Notes: generated by a model not told the origin, from the letters alone. A stretch of 64,000 nucleotides of DNA from Myxococcus stipitatus (GCF_021412625.1 NZ_JAKCFI010000005.1:722233-786232), one strand, 5' to 3'; positions 52,001 to 60,014 are shown, counted from the stretch's first letter. Program-made: numbers and translations.

Positions 52001-53156
52001 CTCCACGCTAGGCCGGGCGTTCGGGTTCTTCGGCAAGCACAGCGACGAGATCGACGCGCCGACGAAGCTCGCCGTCACCGCGCCCGCGGAGCTGGGCAAG
52101 GTCCAGGCGAGGCTGTCGCCCACGCTCTATGCCGTCAAGTCGAAGACGCCGCTCTTCAGCCGCAAGGCCGACCCGAAGGTCCACGCCTACCGGCTGACGA
52201 CCCAGCACCCGGACACCGTCCGCTATCTCAAGGACAGCGGCACGCTCCAACTCCCGGCGCCCCAGGCCGCCAGCCTGTTGGCCACCACCTCCGCCGAGCA
52301 GATCGCCAAGGTCGCCGCCGAGCAGTCCCACGTCACCGGAGTGACCTTCACCCGGAACGAGATGAAGTTCGAGCTCACCGGCACCATCGGCACCGCGGTC
52401 ACCCCGCTCGCCAAGGGCGTCTGCCACGTCGAGAAGCGGCTCGAGGATGCGGTCGGAGGCAACCTCGTCAACTTCCTCCTCGCCATGGCGGAGCACGGCG
52501 CCGCGGGCGGCCTGACGCTCGTCGAGCTCGAGGCGATGTGCGAGAGCGCCGTCAACTTCAACTGGCTCAAGGACAAGTTCCGTGACGTGAAGCCTTTCGG
52601 CAATCACCACGAATGGATTCCCAGCAACCTCATGGTCGAGGTGGTCAAGCACGCCAACCAGCAGAAGAGCGTCGTCGGCTTCACCAGGGCCGCGAGGTGG
52701 ATCCGCCTCCAGAACGAGATGCGGACCGACACCGAGTGGATCATCTTCAATCCCAGGTACGCCAAGCTCGTGCGCGACGAGGTCGCCAACGCGCCGCGCA
52801 CCGTGCTCCAGGGCCACTCGGGAGCGGTCTACCTGGGCGCCGATGGCGGCACCGGGGCGGACAAGGGCACCCAGCAGATCACCCACCAGCCCGGCTTCCA
52901 CGACAGGCTCCGCCAGTGCTTCCTGGACAATATCTCCAGCATCCCGGCCTGCGTGGATGCCCTCCTCGAGGTCATCAAGGAATATGTGTGGGACGGCGAG
53001 GACGCGGGACTGACGCAGCCCATCCATCGGCTGCTGCGGGATGGCTCCGGTCGGAGCTTCGCCACCCGCTATCCCGCCATCGCCGCGGACCAACGATACC
53101 GCTATCGACAGATGTTGAAGATGCTCTTGCGGATGAAGGCGCGCTACGGCGGATGA
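49020..53156 (+). CDS. DUF4157 eCIS cargo/toxin (1378 residues) with possible HNH-like C-terminus
   Basis: Residues about 90-175 form the DUF4157 domain: Leu-Gly-Arg-Val-Arg-Val-His, Asp-Asp-Ile-Ala-Phe-Ala-Pro-Gly and the zincin-like Gly-His158-Glu-Leu-Ala-His162-Val-Val-Gln-Gln. DUF4157 marks many eCIS-loaded effectors. Residues about 240-780 are a repetitive beta-rich body with conserved Trp-Trp-Ser-Pro and Trp-Thr-Trp-Pro segments. Residues about 785-875 are a Lys/Pro/Gly/Asp-rich linker containing a short tandem repeat, followed by a coiled region. The last ~200 residues carry Gly-Asn-His-His-Glu-Trp-Ile-Pro (about 1193-1200), resembling the His-rich core of HNH-type nucleases. There is no signal peptide. 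The gene sits just before a likely immunity gene and the AAA+ ATPase. Toxin activity is inferred. Confidence 0.85.
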   Translation: MSLDTIRKPPSKQSAAEQEERRRLARAMLPTTRSPETGAPRYLGGPGEAQPGLAETMAPAALPRYLRGEMAPASTAARSVGPATTRPDDLGPAEALPPELVSRFSRAYGQDLGRVRVHVDVPSVEAMGALALTVGDDIAFAPGAYAPDTSEGQRLIGHELAHVVQQKGRGPTVQAKGLSNDAPEQEADHAADAAVAGRDVPPLTSVGAGAVQLKAANAQTKPPSAPAPDVGGKLQPGEIDLGQERLDPSAITLGVGGKVRARLGGLAVGDIELEKRGDAYRTRGRGHAIPLTVGPLAPVLEDPLVLVVRVDDNVITGRAAVGKPGRVASQGDSALFRAITKNPEALGWAGLSKLSLGATTNTLEGGKLKLGSDAMRFTLGGYVEGTGRFALEGDKATFSGAAAVKLPGASEGRLEVGYSPETGLSGETQLKVGLGKVSGAVGVRLRQGFLDIQGTVGYAGDRLKGSITLLATDAATAEGITRNPPAIGALPGQEGSGVAGAGGLAGGTAAAPKPGPRAFCGWGEVDFALTDWLTGRTMVVVNNKGEATMKGEIAPPREVILFEQKDWTKSLVKVEARATYGLPVVGNVFVFANIGLEALASIGPGKLYNIKLAGQYSTDKQADKELSLQASLNISAFAGLRLRAEGGAGLELLGHDIKFGVGVWALAGVRGYVEATPTIGYREQGGGPGEFYIQGHMELAAQPFLGLGGDLFVEVDSPWWSPLSDEKWTWPLGSLEYPLPGEFGIGADVEHVMGSKKWPEVRFSEVDFDTSRFMSDLLSQDAPGKSKAGEEKKPAKWNDVGAKGAPGAGDQAPAVAPAGGGKKDASAKPKAGNAKPGAPSRGKEKGKDGGPDKPGKPEGSKSDKPKDPKSDKPKDSKPLRLGEVVPFSADGESHRLWITASGKQPVVMVASTPAPAEAQLARMRADEAKLTDAKKKAQGKELLDAAQGQLERTKESAREELRVETSGGASGTTGTSGHSASASARTLAEEKRLASTLGRAFGFFGKHSDEIDAPTKLAVTAPAELGKVQARLSPTLYAVKSKTPLFSRKADPKVHAYRLTTQHPDTVRYLKDSGTLQLPAPQAASLLATTSAEQIAKVAAEQSHVTGVTFTRNEMKFELTGTIGTAVTPLAKGVCHVEKRLEDAVGGNLVNFLLAMAEHGAAGGLTLVELEAMCESAVNFNWLKDKFRDVKPFGNHHEWIPSNLMVEVVKHANQQKSVVGFTRAARWIRLQNEMRTDTEWIIFNPRYAKLVRDEVANAPRTVLQGHSGAVYLGADGGTGADKGTQQITHQPGFHDRLRQCFLDNISSIPACVDALLEVIKEYVWDGEDAGLTQPIHRLLRDGSGRSFATRYPAIAADQRYRYRQMLKMLLRMKARYGG
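51600..51644 (+). repeat. Tandem 24-base repeat in the cargo linker
   Basis: Two consecutive 24-base units share a 21-base identical core and encode Lys-Ser-Asp-Lys-Pro-Lys-Asp twice. Similar Lys-Pro-Gly/Asp units flank it. The repeat sits in the flexible linker before the C-terminal part of the DUF4157 protein. Confidence 0.8.
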
Positions 53157-53192
53157 TGCTCCGTCCCTGATTCGAAGCGAGACCTCCACGCC

Positions 53193-54527
53193 ATGAACGC
53201 CCCATCGATGGATCCAGCCATCCAAGCCGCGCTCGAAGCCACGTTGGGCCACCCGGCCCCCTTTGCTCCCGAGGAGTGCGCGTCCATCCAGGGGCCACTC
53301 GTCGTGCGCGGAGCGCGCGTCCTCGACGCGCTCGCCCTGCTCCCTGCCCTGCGGCACCTGGAGCTGGTCTCCTGCGAGGTCCGCAAGCTCGACGTCCTCT
53401 CCCAGCTCCCGGCGCTGTCGACCTTGAGGGTCGTCTGCAGTGCCGTCAGCCGCCTCGACGCCCTCGCGCAATGCGCGAACCTGGAGGATCTGGAGCTGCT
53501 CTTCACCAACGCCGAGGACATGACCCCGCTGTTGCGGCACCCCAGCCTGCGACGCGTGCGATTGATGGGGAACCCCTGGAGCCCCACGAGCCACCAGACC
53601 CAACGGCGCGACCTCTACACGACCCCCGTCGCCCGGTGGGGACGCCCGCCGCTGACCGAAATCTCACACGGTGGAGGCTGGGCGCTGACGCGACAATGGC
53701 GCGGCAAGGGCCTCAAGCTCGCCATCGATTACAGCGACCCGCGGTTCCGCGTGCTGGCCATGCCGGGCCTCGCCCGCTTCGAGGGCTCGGATTGCAACTG
53801 CATCCGCCTGGGCGGCGACGTGCCCGTCCTGGACAAGATCGACGCGAAGGGCGCCAAGGCCGACGTCCTGATGGACGAGTTCTCACGGGTCCTGCCGCTC
53901 GTGAGTTCGTCGGAGCTTCAAGGCCCTCTTCAGCTCGGGGATGCGGACGCCGCGCGACAGTGGCTCGAAGCCCTCTCCGCCGAGGACAAGGCCCGCTTCG
54001 CGCGCTTCCTCCGACGCTTCCCCTGGCTCACCTTCTTCCGGCAGGGCACCGCGCCGCTGGAGGACACGGCGCGGGAACACCAGGTCACCCTCCCCGACTG
54101 GTTGAAGGCCTGGTCCGAGGCGCTCGCGGGCTTCAATCCCCACTGTCGAATCGCCGTCCAGTTCGACGGGTTCGACCAGGGGCCCTACAACGAGGAGAAG
54201 CTCCTCCAGGGCTGGTACCGGCTCGGACGGCAGGGCTACGCGAGCGAGGAGGAGCGCGGCCTCGTGCATGACCGCCTCGGGTTGTTCCCCATCGGCCACT
54301 GGGACGACGAGAGCGTCTCCGCGCTGGCCATCTCCGTGGCCTCGCCCCAGGACCGGGCCATCTACCAATACCCGCTCGGATACCTCTGGGACGACCTCTC
54401 GGATGGGAAGCGCCTGGAGGATCAGCTCACGCCCGTCTTCGAGTCGTATGCGTCGATGTGGAGTCACGTCACGGCCATCCGGCTGGACGACCTCGAGCCG
54501 GTTCCCGCGCTGGATGTGAGTGATTGA
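53193..54527 (+). CDS. LRR protein with SUKH-like C-terminus, putative immunity protein
   Basis: A 444-residue cytoplasmic protein. Residues about 42-132 contain four leucine-rich repeats of 21-23 residues (for example Leu-Arg-His-Leu-Glu-Leu-Val-Ser-Cys and Leu-Glu-Asp-Leu-Glu-Leu-Leu-Phe). The C-terminal 150 residues include Leu-Pro-Asp-Trp-Leu-Lys-Ala-Trp and Leu-Gly-Leu-Phe-Pro-Ile-Gly-His-Trp-Asp-Asp-Glu, reminiscent of SMI1/KNR4 (SUKH) domains, a major immunity-protein fold in polymorphic toxin systems. It lies 36 bases after the DUF4157 toxin candidate, the usual place for its immunity gene, though it sits inside the structural operon. The SUKH call is by pattern and should be regarded as tentative. 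Confidence 0.7.
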   Translation: MNAPSMDPAIQAALEATLGHPAPFAPEECASIQGPLVVRGARVLDALALLPALRHLELVSCEVRKLDVLSQLPALSTLRVVCSAVSRLDALAQCANLEDLELLFTNAEDMTPLLRHPSLRRVRLMGNPWSPTSHQTQRRDLYTTPVARWGRPPLTEISHGGGWALTRQWRGKGLKLAIDYSDPRFRVLAMPGLARFEGSDCNCIRLGGDVPVLDKIDAKGAKADVLMDEFSRVLPLVSSSELQGPLQLGDADAARQWLEALSAEDKARFARFLRRFPWLTFFRQGTAPLEDTAREHQVTLPDWLKAWSEALAGFNPHCRIAVQFDGFDQGPYNEEKLLQGWYRLGRQGYASEEERGLVHDRLGLFPIGHWDDESVSALAISVASPQDRAIYQYPLGYLWDDLSDGKRLEDQLTPVFESYASMWSHVTAIRLDDLEPVPALDVSD

Positions 54528-54541
54528 CGAGCCCCGCCGCC

Positions 54542-56533
54542 ATGCCCGAACCGACCCAGGAACAACCCCTCACCCTTCGAGACCTCGCGCTGGCGGGCGT
54601 GGCCCGTCAGCTCGGCCCCGACGACGACACGCGGCTGGAGGTCCGGTTCCTCCGCCACGCGATGGAGACGGTCGAGGCGCGGCACGCCGACTGGGCCGCC
54701 GCGGCCCGGAGCTGTCTGGCGGCCCCCGCGCCACGCGACGTCCCGCTGGCGCGACTGGCGGGACAGCTCGGCCTCACGCTGCTGGAGCAGCTCGTGGTGG
54801 CGCTGGCCATGGCCGTCGAGGAAGAGGCCGTGGTGGGCCGCGTCCTCGCCTTCGTCCAGGCTCCCGCCGGGGGCTCCCGTCCGACGCTTGGTCTCATCTC
54901 GAGGGCCTTCGCCGACGTCGTTCCTCCCGGGCAGTCGCCGCTGCATCAGCTGGCCTCGGGCGCCGCGCTGGGGAGCGGTCTGCTCGTCAGGCATGGCACG
55001 GAGCTGCCCCTCGCGGAACAATCCCTGGCGCTTCCCCTGCCCCTCTATCTCGCCCTCCAGGGGCAGGACGGCGCGTGGCCTGGGACGACGCTCGGCCCGG
55101 GCCCCATCCCGACGATTCCCCTCCCGGACTCCACGCTCGAGGGGGTGCATCGCCACGCGCGGACGTTGATGGCGGAGCCCCGGGGCGCGCTGCTGCTGCG
55201 CGGAGGCTCCACCGCGGAGACCCGCACGGTCGCCACCGCGCTGGCCGTGGCCATGGGACGACGCCCCCTCTTCATCGAGACCGAGCGCCTCGAGTCCCTG
55301 GGCCCCTACCTGCTGCTGCGCTCGCTCCTGCCGGTGTTCTGCTTCGAGCTGGGCCCCGGGGAGCGCAAGGCCGTGCCGACGCTCGCCGCCTATGATGGGC
55401 CCGCCCTCATCCTCGGCGGAGTGGAAGGTGGCTTCGAGTCCCCCTCGGGGAACCTCCTCACCTGGACACTGCCAGTCCCCTCTCGCGGCGAACGACAGGC
55501 CTTGTGGAGCGAGGCGCTCCAGGACGACGTGCTCGCGGAGGAGCTCGCCGGCACGCACCGACACCGCGCGGGGAGGATCGCCCACCTGGGTCACGCCGCG
55601 CGCCGCCAGACCGTCCTGCGCGGCGGCACCGTCACCGAGGCCCGGGACGTGCTGGCCGCGGCCTGGGCGGGAGACGGTGGAGGGTTGGGGGCCATGGCAC
55701 AAGCCCTGCCCGAGCGCATCAGCGACGAGGCCCTCGTCGCCACGCCCCTGCTGGCCGCGGAGCTCCAGGCCCTGCTGCTGCGCTGCCGGGCCCGGGACGG
55801 ACTGGCCGAGGGGCTCGGCGCCTCGGCCACGACGCGCTACCGCACCGGGGTGACGGCCCTGCTGGTGGGTCCCTCGGGCACGGGGAAGACGCTGGCCGCG
55901 GGGTGGCTGGCCACGCGGCTGGGCATGCCGCTGTACCGCGTGGACCTGGCCAGCGTGACGAGCAAGTACATCGGCGAGACGGAGAAGAACCTCGCGCAGA
56001 TCTTCGCGCGCGCCGAGCACGCCGAGGTGATGCTGCTCTTCGACGAGGCGGACTCGTTGTTCGGCCGGCGCACGGACATCCGTGACTCGAACGACCGCTT
56101 CGCCAACGCGCAGACGAACTACCTGCTCCAGCGCATCGAGTCCTTCGACGGCGTCGCCCTGCTGACGAGCAACAGCAAGGGGCGGTTCGACCCCGCCTTC
56201 ATGCGCCGGCTCGACGCCATCATCGACTTCCCGATGCCCGGCCCCGAGGAGCGCCGCGCGCTGTGGCTGTCGCACCTGGGGCCGCGACACCGGGTGAGTC
56301 CTCGGGACTTGAACCGGCTGTCGACCATGGCGGAGCTGGCGGGCGGGCACATCCGCAACGCCGTGCTGCTGGCCGCGGTGCTGGCGCGGCAGGAAGCGCG
56401 CCCCATCGAATACGCCGACCTCTTGAGAGGGTTCGCCAGCGAATACAAGAAGCTCGGCCGGCATGTCCCGGCGGAGCTGCGCGACGCGGGCCCGCTCCCG
56501 TCGCCACACCGCCCGGCCTCGGGCGAGTCCTGA
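54542..56533 (+). CDS. AAA+ ATPase of the eCIS (Pvc15-like)
   Basis: A 663-residue protein. The N-terminal half is helical with scattered conserved Leu and Arg, matching the N-terminal domain of PVC-associated ATPases. The single AAA+ module has Walker A Gly-Pro-Ser-Gly-Thr-Gly-Lys-Thr at residues about 442-449, Walker B Leu-Leu-Phe-Asp-Glu-Ala-Asp at about 498-504, and an Arg-Arg-Leu-Asp sensor/arginine-finger region. Pvc15/Afp15 is needed for loading of effectors and assembly of particles. An in-frame TTG at 54524 would overlap the previous stop; the ATG at 54542 is chosen because the ORF proper reads well from there, but no strong ribosome-binding site distinguishes them. Confidence 0.92.
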   Translation: MPEPTQEQPLTLRDLALAGVARQLGPDDDTRLEVRFLRHAMETVEARHADWAAAARSCLAAPAPRDVPLARLAGQLGLTLLEQLVVALAMAVEEEAVVGRVLAFVQAPAGGSRPTLGLISRAFADVVPPGQSPLHQLASGAALGSGLLVRHGTELPLAEQSLALPLPLYLALQGQDGAWPGTTLGPGPIPTIPLPDSTLEGVHRHARTLMAEPRGALLLRGGSTAETRTVATALAVAMGRRPLFIETERLESLGPYLLLRSLLPVFCFELGPGERKAVPTLAAYDGPALILGGVEGGFESPSGNLLTWTLPVPSRGERQALWSEALQDDVLAEELAGTHRHRAGRIAHLGHAARRQTVLRGGTVTEARDVLAAAWAGDGGGLGAMAQALPERISDEALVATPLLAAELQALLLRCRARDGLAEGLGASATTRYRTGVTALLVGPSGTGKTLAAGWLATRLGMPLYRVDLASVTSKYIGETEKNLAQIFARAEHAEVMLLFDEADSLFGRRTDIRDSNDRFANAQTNYLLQRIESFDGVALLTSNSKGRFDPAFMRRLDAIIDFPMPGPEERRALWLSHLGPRHRVSPRDLNRLSTMAELAGGHIRNAVLLAAVLARQEARPIEYADLLRGFASEYKKLGRHVPAELRDAGPLPSPHRPASGES

Positions 56534-56564
56534 TTCCCGCTTCGCTTCATTGGAGGAAAGGCAC

Positions 56565-58277
56565 ATGCCCACTGCGACACCGGAACCCAGCCTCGCGCCC
56601 TCCACCATTGTCCTGGGCGAGGGGGCCCACACCTACGTCCTCCCCGCCAACGACGACGGCTCGTCCGAGCCCATCCAGCTGGGCTTCCCCGTCAACTTCT
56701 TCGGGGCGCTCCATACGTCGGTCTTCATCAACATCAACGGCAACGTCACGTTCCGGGAGCCGCTCTACAAGTACCTGCCCTTCCCCATGGGGGGCGGGAC
56801 GCCGCCCATCATCGCGCCCTTCCTCGCGGACGTGGACGTGAGGAGCCCCGCGTCGGCGCGGGTGCGGTATGGCACGGTGGACTTCGAGGGCAGCCGGGCC
56901 TTCTGTGTGAATTGGATCGACGTCGGCTATCACGCGGAGCGCGGTGACAAGCTCAACCGCTTCCAGTTGCTGCTCGTGGACCGCAACGACCTGGGGCTGG
57001 GCAGCTTCGACATCGTGATGAACTACGAGCGGCTGGTCTGGGAGTCGGGCGGTTCCGCGGGCGGTGGCGACGGCCTGGGCGGACATGCGGCGGGCGGAGG
57101 CTACTCGGCGGGGACGGGGGAACAGGGGACCGCCTTCGAGTTCCCCGGGGCCCGCACGACAGGGGCGCTCCTCGATGGGAACGCCACCACCGGGCTGACG
57201 CGCACCAGCCGGAACAGCTCGGTCCTGGGTCGGCACATCTTCCGTTTGAGGGGCGGTCATCCGGAGCTCCCGCGCCCCCTCGGTCGCGCGCAGTACGGCC
57301 TGCCCCGCGCCGTGTTGCGGCCCGACGGTCAGGTGCTCGTCCTGGGTGGCTCCCAGCCGCACGTGGACCTGTTCGTCCCCGCGTCGTCCGGCGTCGCCGA
57401 TGCCTGGGTGGCCACGGGCGACTCCCTCGTCGACCGCCGTTTCCACACCGCCACGCTGCTGGAGGCACGGGTGCAGGGCGTCTTCGTCACGGGCGGAGAG
57501 AGCCAGCCCACCACCACGGAGTTGCACGACTCACGCACGGGCGTCTGGCGCGCCACGGCGGTGATGAGCGTGGGACGCATCGGGCACACGGCCACGCGGT
57601 TGAAGGATGGACGGGTGCTCGTGACGGGGGGCTACAACCCCACCACCCAGGGGCTCGAGACGTCCGAGCTGTATGACGCCGCGACGGATACGTGGACGGC
57701 GACCGGGAAGCTGAACGTCGGGCGCAGCAAGCACACCGCCACGCTCCTCCCGGACGGCAAGGTGCTCGTGACAGGAGGGCTGGACGCGTCCTCTGGGCCG
57801 TTGAGGTCCACGGAGCTGTACGACCCCAACACGGGGGCCTGGGAGCCCGCGGGCGACATGCTGGGCCTGCGCTTCGAGCACACGGCCACGCTGATGCAGG
57901 ACGGCCGGGTGCTGGTGGCGGGCGGCGCTCCGTACATGGACATCAGCGGCTCCACGGAGGTGTTCTATCCGAGCGAGAAGACCTGGGCGGCCGTGGGCAA
58001 CATGGCGAGGCCCCGGCGCAAGCACACCGCCACGCTGCTGCCCACCTGCCACGTGCTCGTCACCGGGGGCGGCCATGAGCACAACGGCACGCTCGACAGC
58101 GTCGAGCTGTTCGACGTCCACACGGATACGTGGAGCACCGTCTCCTCGCTGAGCGTCCCCCGCGCGTACCACGCGGCCACGCTGCTGAACGATGGCCGCG
58201 TGCTCATCGTCGGCGGCGCCAACGACGCGGCTCGCGGGACGTACGAGGTCTACTACCCGCCTCGCCACAGGAAGTAG
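56565..58277 (+). CDS. Nidogen-like (NIDO) domain plus kelch-repeat protein
   Basis: A 570-residue protein. Residues about 35-220 resemble the extracellular NIDO domain: Val-Asn-Phe-Phe-Gly, Ile-Asn-Ile-Asn-Gly-Asn-Val-Thr-Phe, Ile-Ile-Ala-Pro-Phe-Leu-Ala-Asp-Val-Asp. A Gly-rich loop lies at 168-188. Residues about 235-565 contain at least six kelch units with the repeated His-Thr-Ala-Thr-Leu-Leu and Gly-Arg-Val-Leu-Val-Thr-Gly-Gly motifs, giving a beta-propeller. No signal peptide is visible. TGGAGGAAAG precedes the ATG and the gene is the last of the operon. Both domains usually mediate protein or glycan binding, so a role as target-binding or adhesin-like particle component is plausible. 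The combination is unusual in this setting. Confidence 0.85.
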   Translation: MPTATPEPSLAPSTIVLGEGAHTYVLPANDDGSSEPIQLGFPVNFFGALHTSVFININGNVTFREPLYKYLPFPMGGGTPPIIAPFLADVDVRSPASARVRYGTVDFEGSRAFCVNWIDVGYHAERGDKLNRFQLLLVDRNDLGLGSFDIVMNYERLVWESGGSAGGGDGLGGHAAGGGYSAGTGEQGTAFEFPGARTTGALLDGNATTGLTRTSRNSSVLGRHIFRLRGGHPELPRPLGRAQYGLPRAVLRPDGQVLVLGGSQPHVDLFVPASSGVADAWVATGDSLVDRRFHTATLLEARVQGVFVTGGESQPTTTELHDSRTGVWRATAVMSVGRIGHTATRLKDGRVLVTGGYNPTTQGLETSELYDAATDTWTATGKLNVGRSKHTATLLPDGKVLVTGGLDASSGPLRSTELYDPNTGAWEPAGDMLGLRFEHTATLMQDGRVLVAGGAPYMDISGSTEVFYPSEKTWAAVGNMARPRRKHTATLLPTCHVLVTGGGHEHNGTLDSVELFDVHTDTWSTVSSLSVPRAYHAATLLNDGRVLIVGGANDAARGTYEVYYPPRHRK

Positions 58278-58305
58278 TCCGGCGGTCCGCCCTGCTCCAC
58301 CCCCA

Positions 58306-58325
58306 CCCGCGTCGCGAGGCGCGGG
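58306..58325. terminator. Short hairpin between convergent genes
   Basis: CCCGCG and CGCGGG form a 6-base-pair stem with an 8-base loop 28 bases after the end of the eCIS operon, in the gap before the convergent minus-strand gene. It lacks a T-run, so terminator function is weakly supported. Confidence 0.3.
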
Positions 58326-58357
58326 CGAGGGTAAGGCCAGAGGCCCGCCCAGTCGTG

Positions 58358-58969
58358 TCATGAGCCCGTGGAGCCGAGGGCGGCACTGTCAGCCGCGAGT
58401 TGCCTCATCAGGGGTTTGATGACCAACGACTCCAGCTCGACCGACGAATTGACCGTCATGAGCGGCACGGCCACAGACGTGACCCGGTCGTCGATGATCA
58501 GCTCCTTGAAGCTCGCGACGTCCGCGCTGGTGAACCAATCCGTCTCGAGGTCCCCGGCATGGACCGTGCGGACGACGCCGTCTGGGGGATGTCCCCGGGC
58601 CGCGACCTGCGACGCGGAGAGCGTATAGACCGCGTTCGGCTCCCGCCGCACGGCCATCGACGAGGCGAAGCAGACGGGCACCTCCGAGAATCGCTCCGGC
58701 GGCATCAACACCACGCCGACCGTGACGATGCCGCCGTCCTTCTTCCCACGCACACGGAACTGGCGGATGAAGTACTCCGCGAGCCACTCGTCTGGCGCCG
58801 TCGCGCGGAAGGTAGTCAGCGGATACGACGCGCTCCAACCCTCGTACGGCAGCAGCCCATACTCACTCAACAGGACATCGGCGCTCATCAGCAGCCGCGA
58901 GACGTTCCTGTGGATGCTCCGGACGTACCGGAAGGTCTCCACGATGGAGGCACCTGTCTCATTGCTCAT
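58358..58969 (-). CDS. Hypothetical protein, partner of a PD-(D/E)XK-like protein
   Basis: A 203-residue protein with no recognised family. The first 40 residues are helical, with a Tyr-Val-Arg-Ser-Ile-His-Arg-Asn-Val-Ser segment. The middle looks beta-rich (Val-Thr-Val-Gly-Val-Val-Leu-Met-Pro), and the C-terminus is helical. No signal peptide or membrane segment is seen. Its ATG directly follows the TGA of the upstream gene, so the two are translationally coupled. They lie convergent to the end of the eCIS operon. Without homologues the job is open; an accessory or immunity-like partner of the putative nuclease is one possibility. Confidence 0.65.
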   Translation of the reverse strand: MSNETGASIVETFRYVRSIHRNVSRLLMSADVLLSEYGLLPYEGWSASYPLTTFRATAPDEWLAEYFIRQFRVRGKKDGGIVTVGVVLMPPERFSEVPVCFASSMAVRREPNAVYTLSASQVAARGHPPDGVVRTVHAGDLETDWFTSADVASFKELIIDDRVTSVAVPLMTVNSSVELESLVIKPLMRQLAADSAALGSTGS

Positions 58970-59827
58970 TCACCCCTCCTCGTACGTCCAGCTGCGCGTC
59001 GGTGGATGCGTCACGGGCCAGTCGAACCTCAGGCCGAAGGTCCAGGGAAGGCTCGGACCAGGAGGCCCTACCCAGGCCCAGACGTCCTGGAAGGACCACG
59101 GCGAGTGGTTCATCGGGGCGGCGGCCCAGGGCTCCATCGGGCGCACTGGCGCCAGCCCCCAATGCTCGTCGAGCAGTTGGGACACCTCCGCCAGCACGCG
59201 GTGATTCCGCCTCGCCTCCGGCGCCACGTGCTCGCCAAAGGCCCGCCACGACAGCCAATAGAGAGGAGCGCGTGGCGCCTCCTTCTCCTCGAGTTCTGTC
59301 TGGGTCTCCACGAACTCGTCGAAGGGGAACGCCATGCCACGCGTGACATAGACGACGCCGAGCGCCACCGCGCCCGTGCGCGCCGCCTCGGTGCGAAGCC
59401 GGAGCCAGTACTTGCCGAGCTGGTCCGTCACGGGGCCGCCCTCCGACGGGAACGATGACTTGCCCGACAACAGCTTCGCCTCGATGAGCAGGAGGAGCTC
59501 GGGTCCTTTCTTCCGCCGGAACCGGAGGACCAGTTCGGGCTCGGCGCCGGGCGCGGTAAGTTCGTCACTCGGGGCCATGTCCGGTCCCGAGCCATCTCCG
59601 AGCGAACGGTCCCAGAACGAGTAGAGGACCTCCGTGACGTCCGCCAACAGGTCCTTCAAGCGGGCCCCATGCTCGTCACGCGCGGCGCCCACGAAGGGAA
59701 GCAGGGCGACGTCGGCATCGACATACGAACAGGCCCCGAAGACGGCCGCCGTGAGGAGGTCTTCGATCTCGAACGGAGGTCGGACGAAGTAACGGGCCAA
59801 CTTTCCCCGGAGGAACCCGATCAACAT
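58970..59827 (-). CDS. PD-(D/E)XK nuclease-like protein
   Basis: A 285-residue protein. Glu96-Pro-Glu98 is followed 18-20 residues later by Leu-Leu-Ile-Glu116-Ala-Lys118, and Gln136 lies in the next helix (Asp-Gln-Leu-Gly-Lys-Tyr). This D/E...ExK...Q arrangement is the core of the PD-(D/E)XK nuclease superfamily. Upstream is a helical N-terminal part. Enzymes of this fold cleave DNA in restriction, defence or repair; inactive members also exist. The start at 59827 is the most sensible Met; the frame is open further upstream through the Crp/Fnr gene's antisense region and cannot be coding there. The downstream hypothetical gene is coupled to it. Confidence 0.6.
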   Translation of the reverse strand: MLIGFLRGKLARYFVRPPFEIEDLLTAAVFGACSYVDADVALLPFVGAARDEHGARLKDLLADVTEVLYSFWDRSLGDGSGPDMAPSDELTAPGAEPELVLRFRRKKGPELLLLIEAKLLSGKSSFPSEGGPVTDQLGKYWLRLRTEAARTGAVALGVVYVTRGMAFPFDEFVETQTELEEKEAPRAPLYWLSWRAFGEHVAPEARRNHRVLAEVSQLLDEHWGLAPVRPMEPWAAAPMNHSPWSFQDVWAWVGPPGPSLPWTFGLRFDWPVTHPPTRSWTYEEG

Positions 59828-60014
59828 CGCCCACGTGCTCCGGCAGAGGCGGCCCCACCAGGTGTCGGAGGTGTGCCATCGGAATCTAGGATAGCCCCCC
59901 ACTGGCGCATTGGCACTGGCCTCCCCATCGTTGTCTGGATGGACGAAGCCTAACGGGGCGCGTGGCTCGCCATCAATCCTCCGGAGGAATTGCGTGGCAG
60001 TGGCCAGCAGTGTC

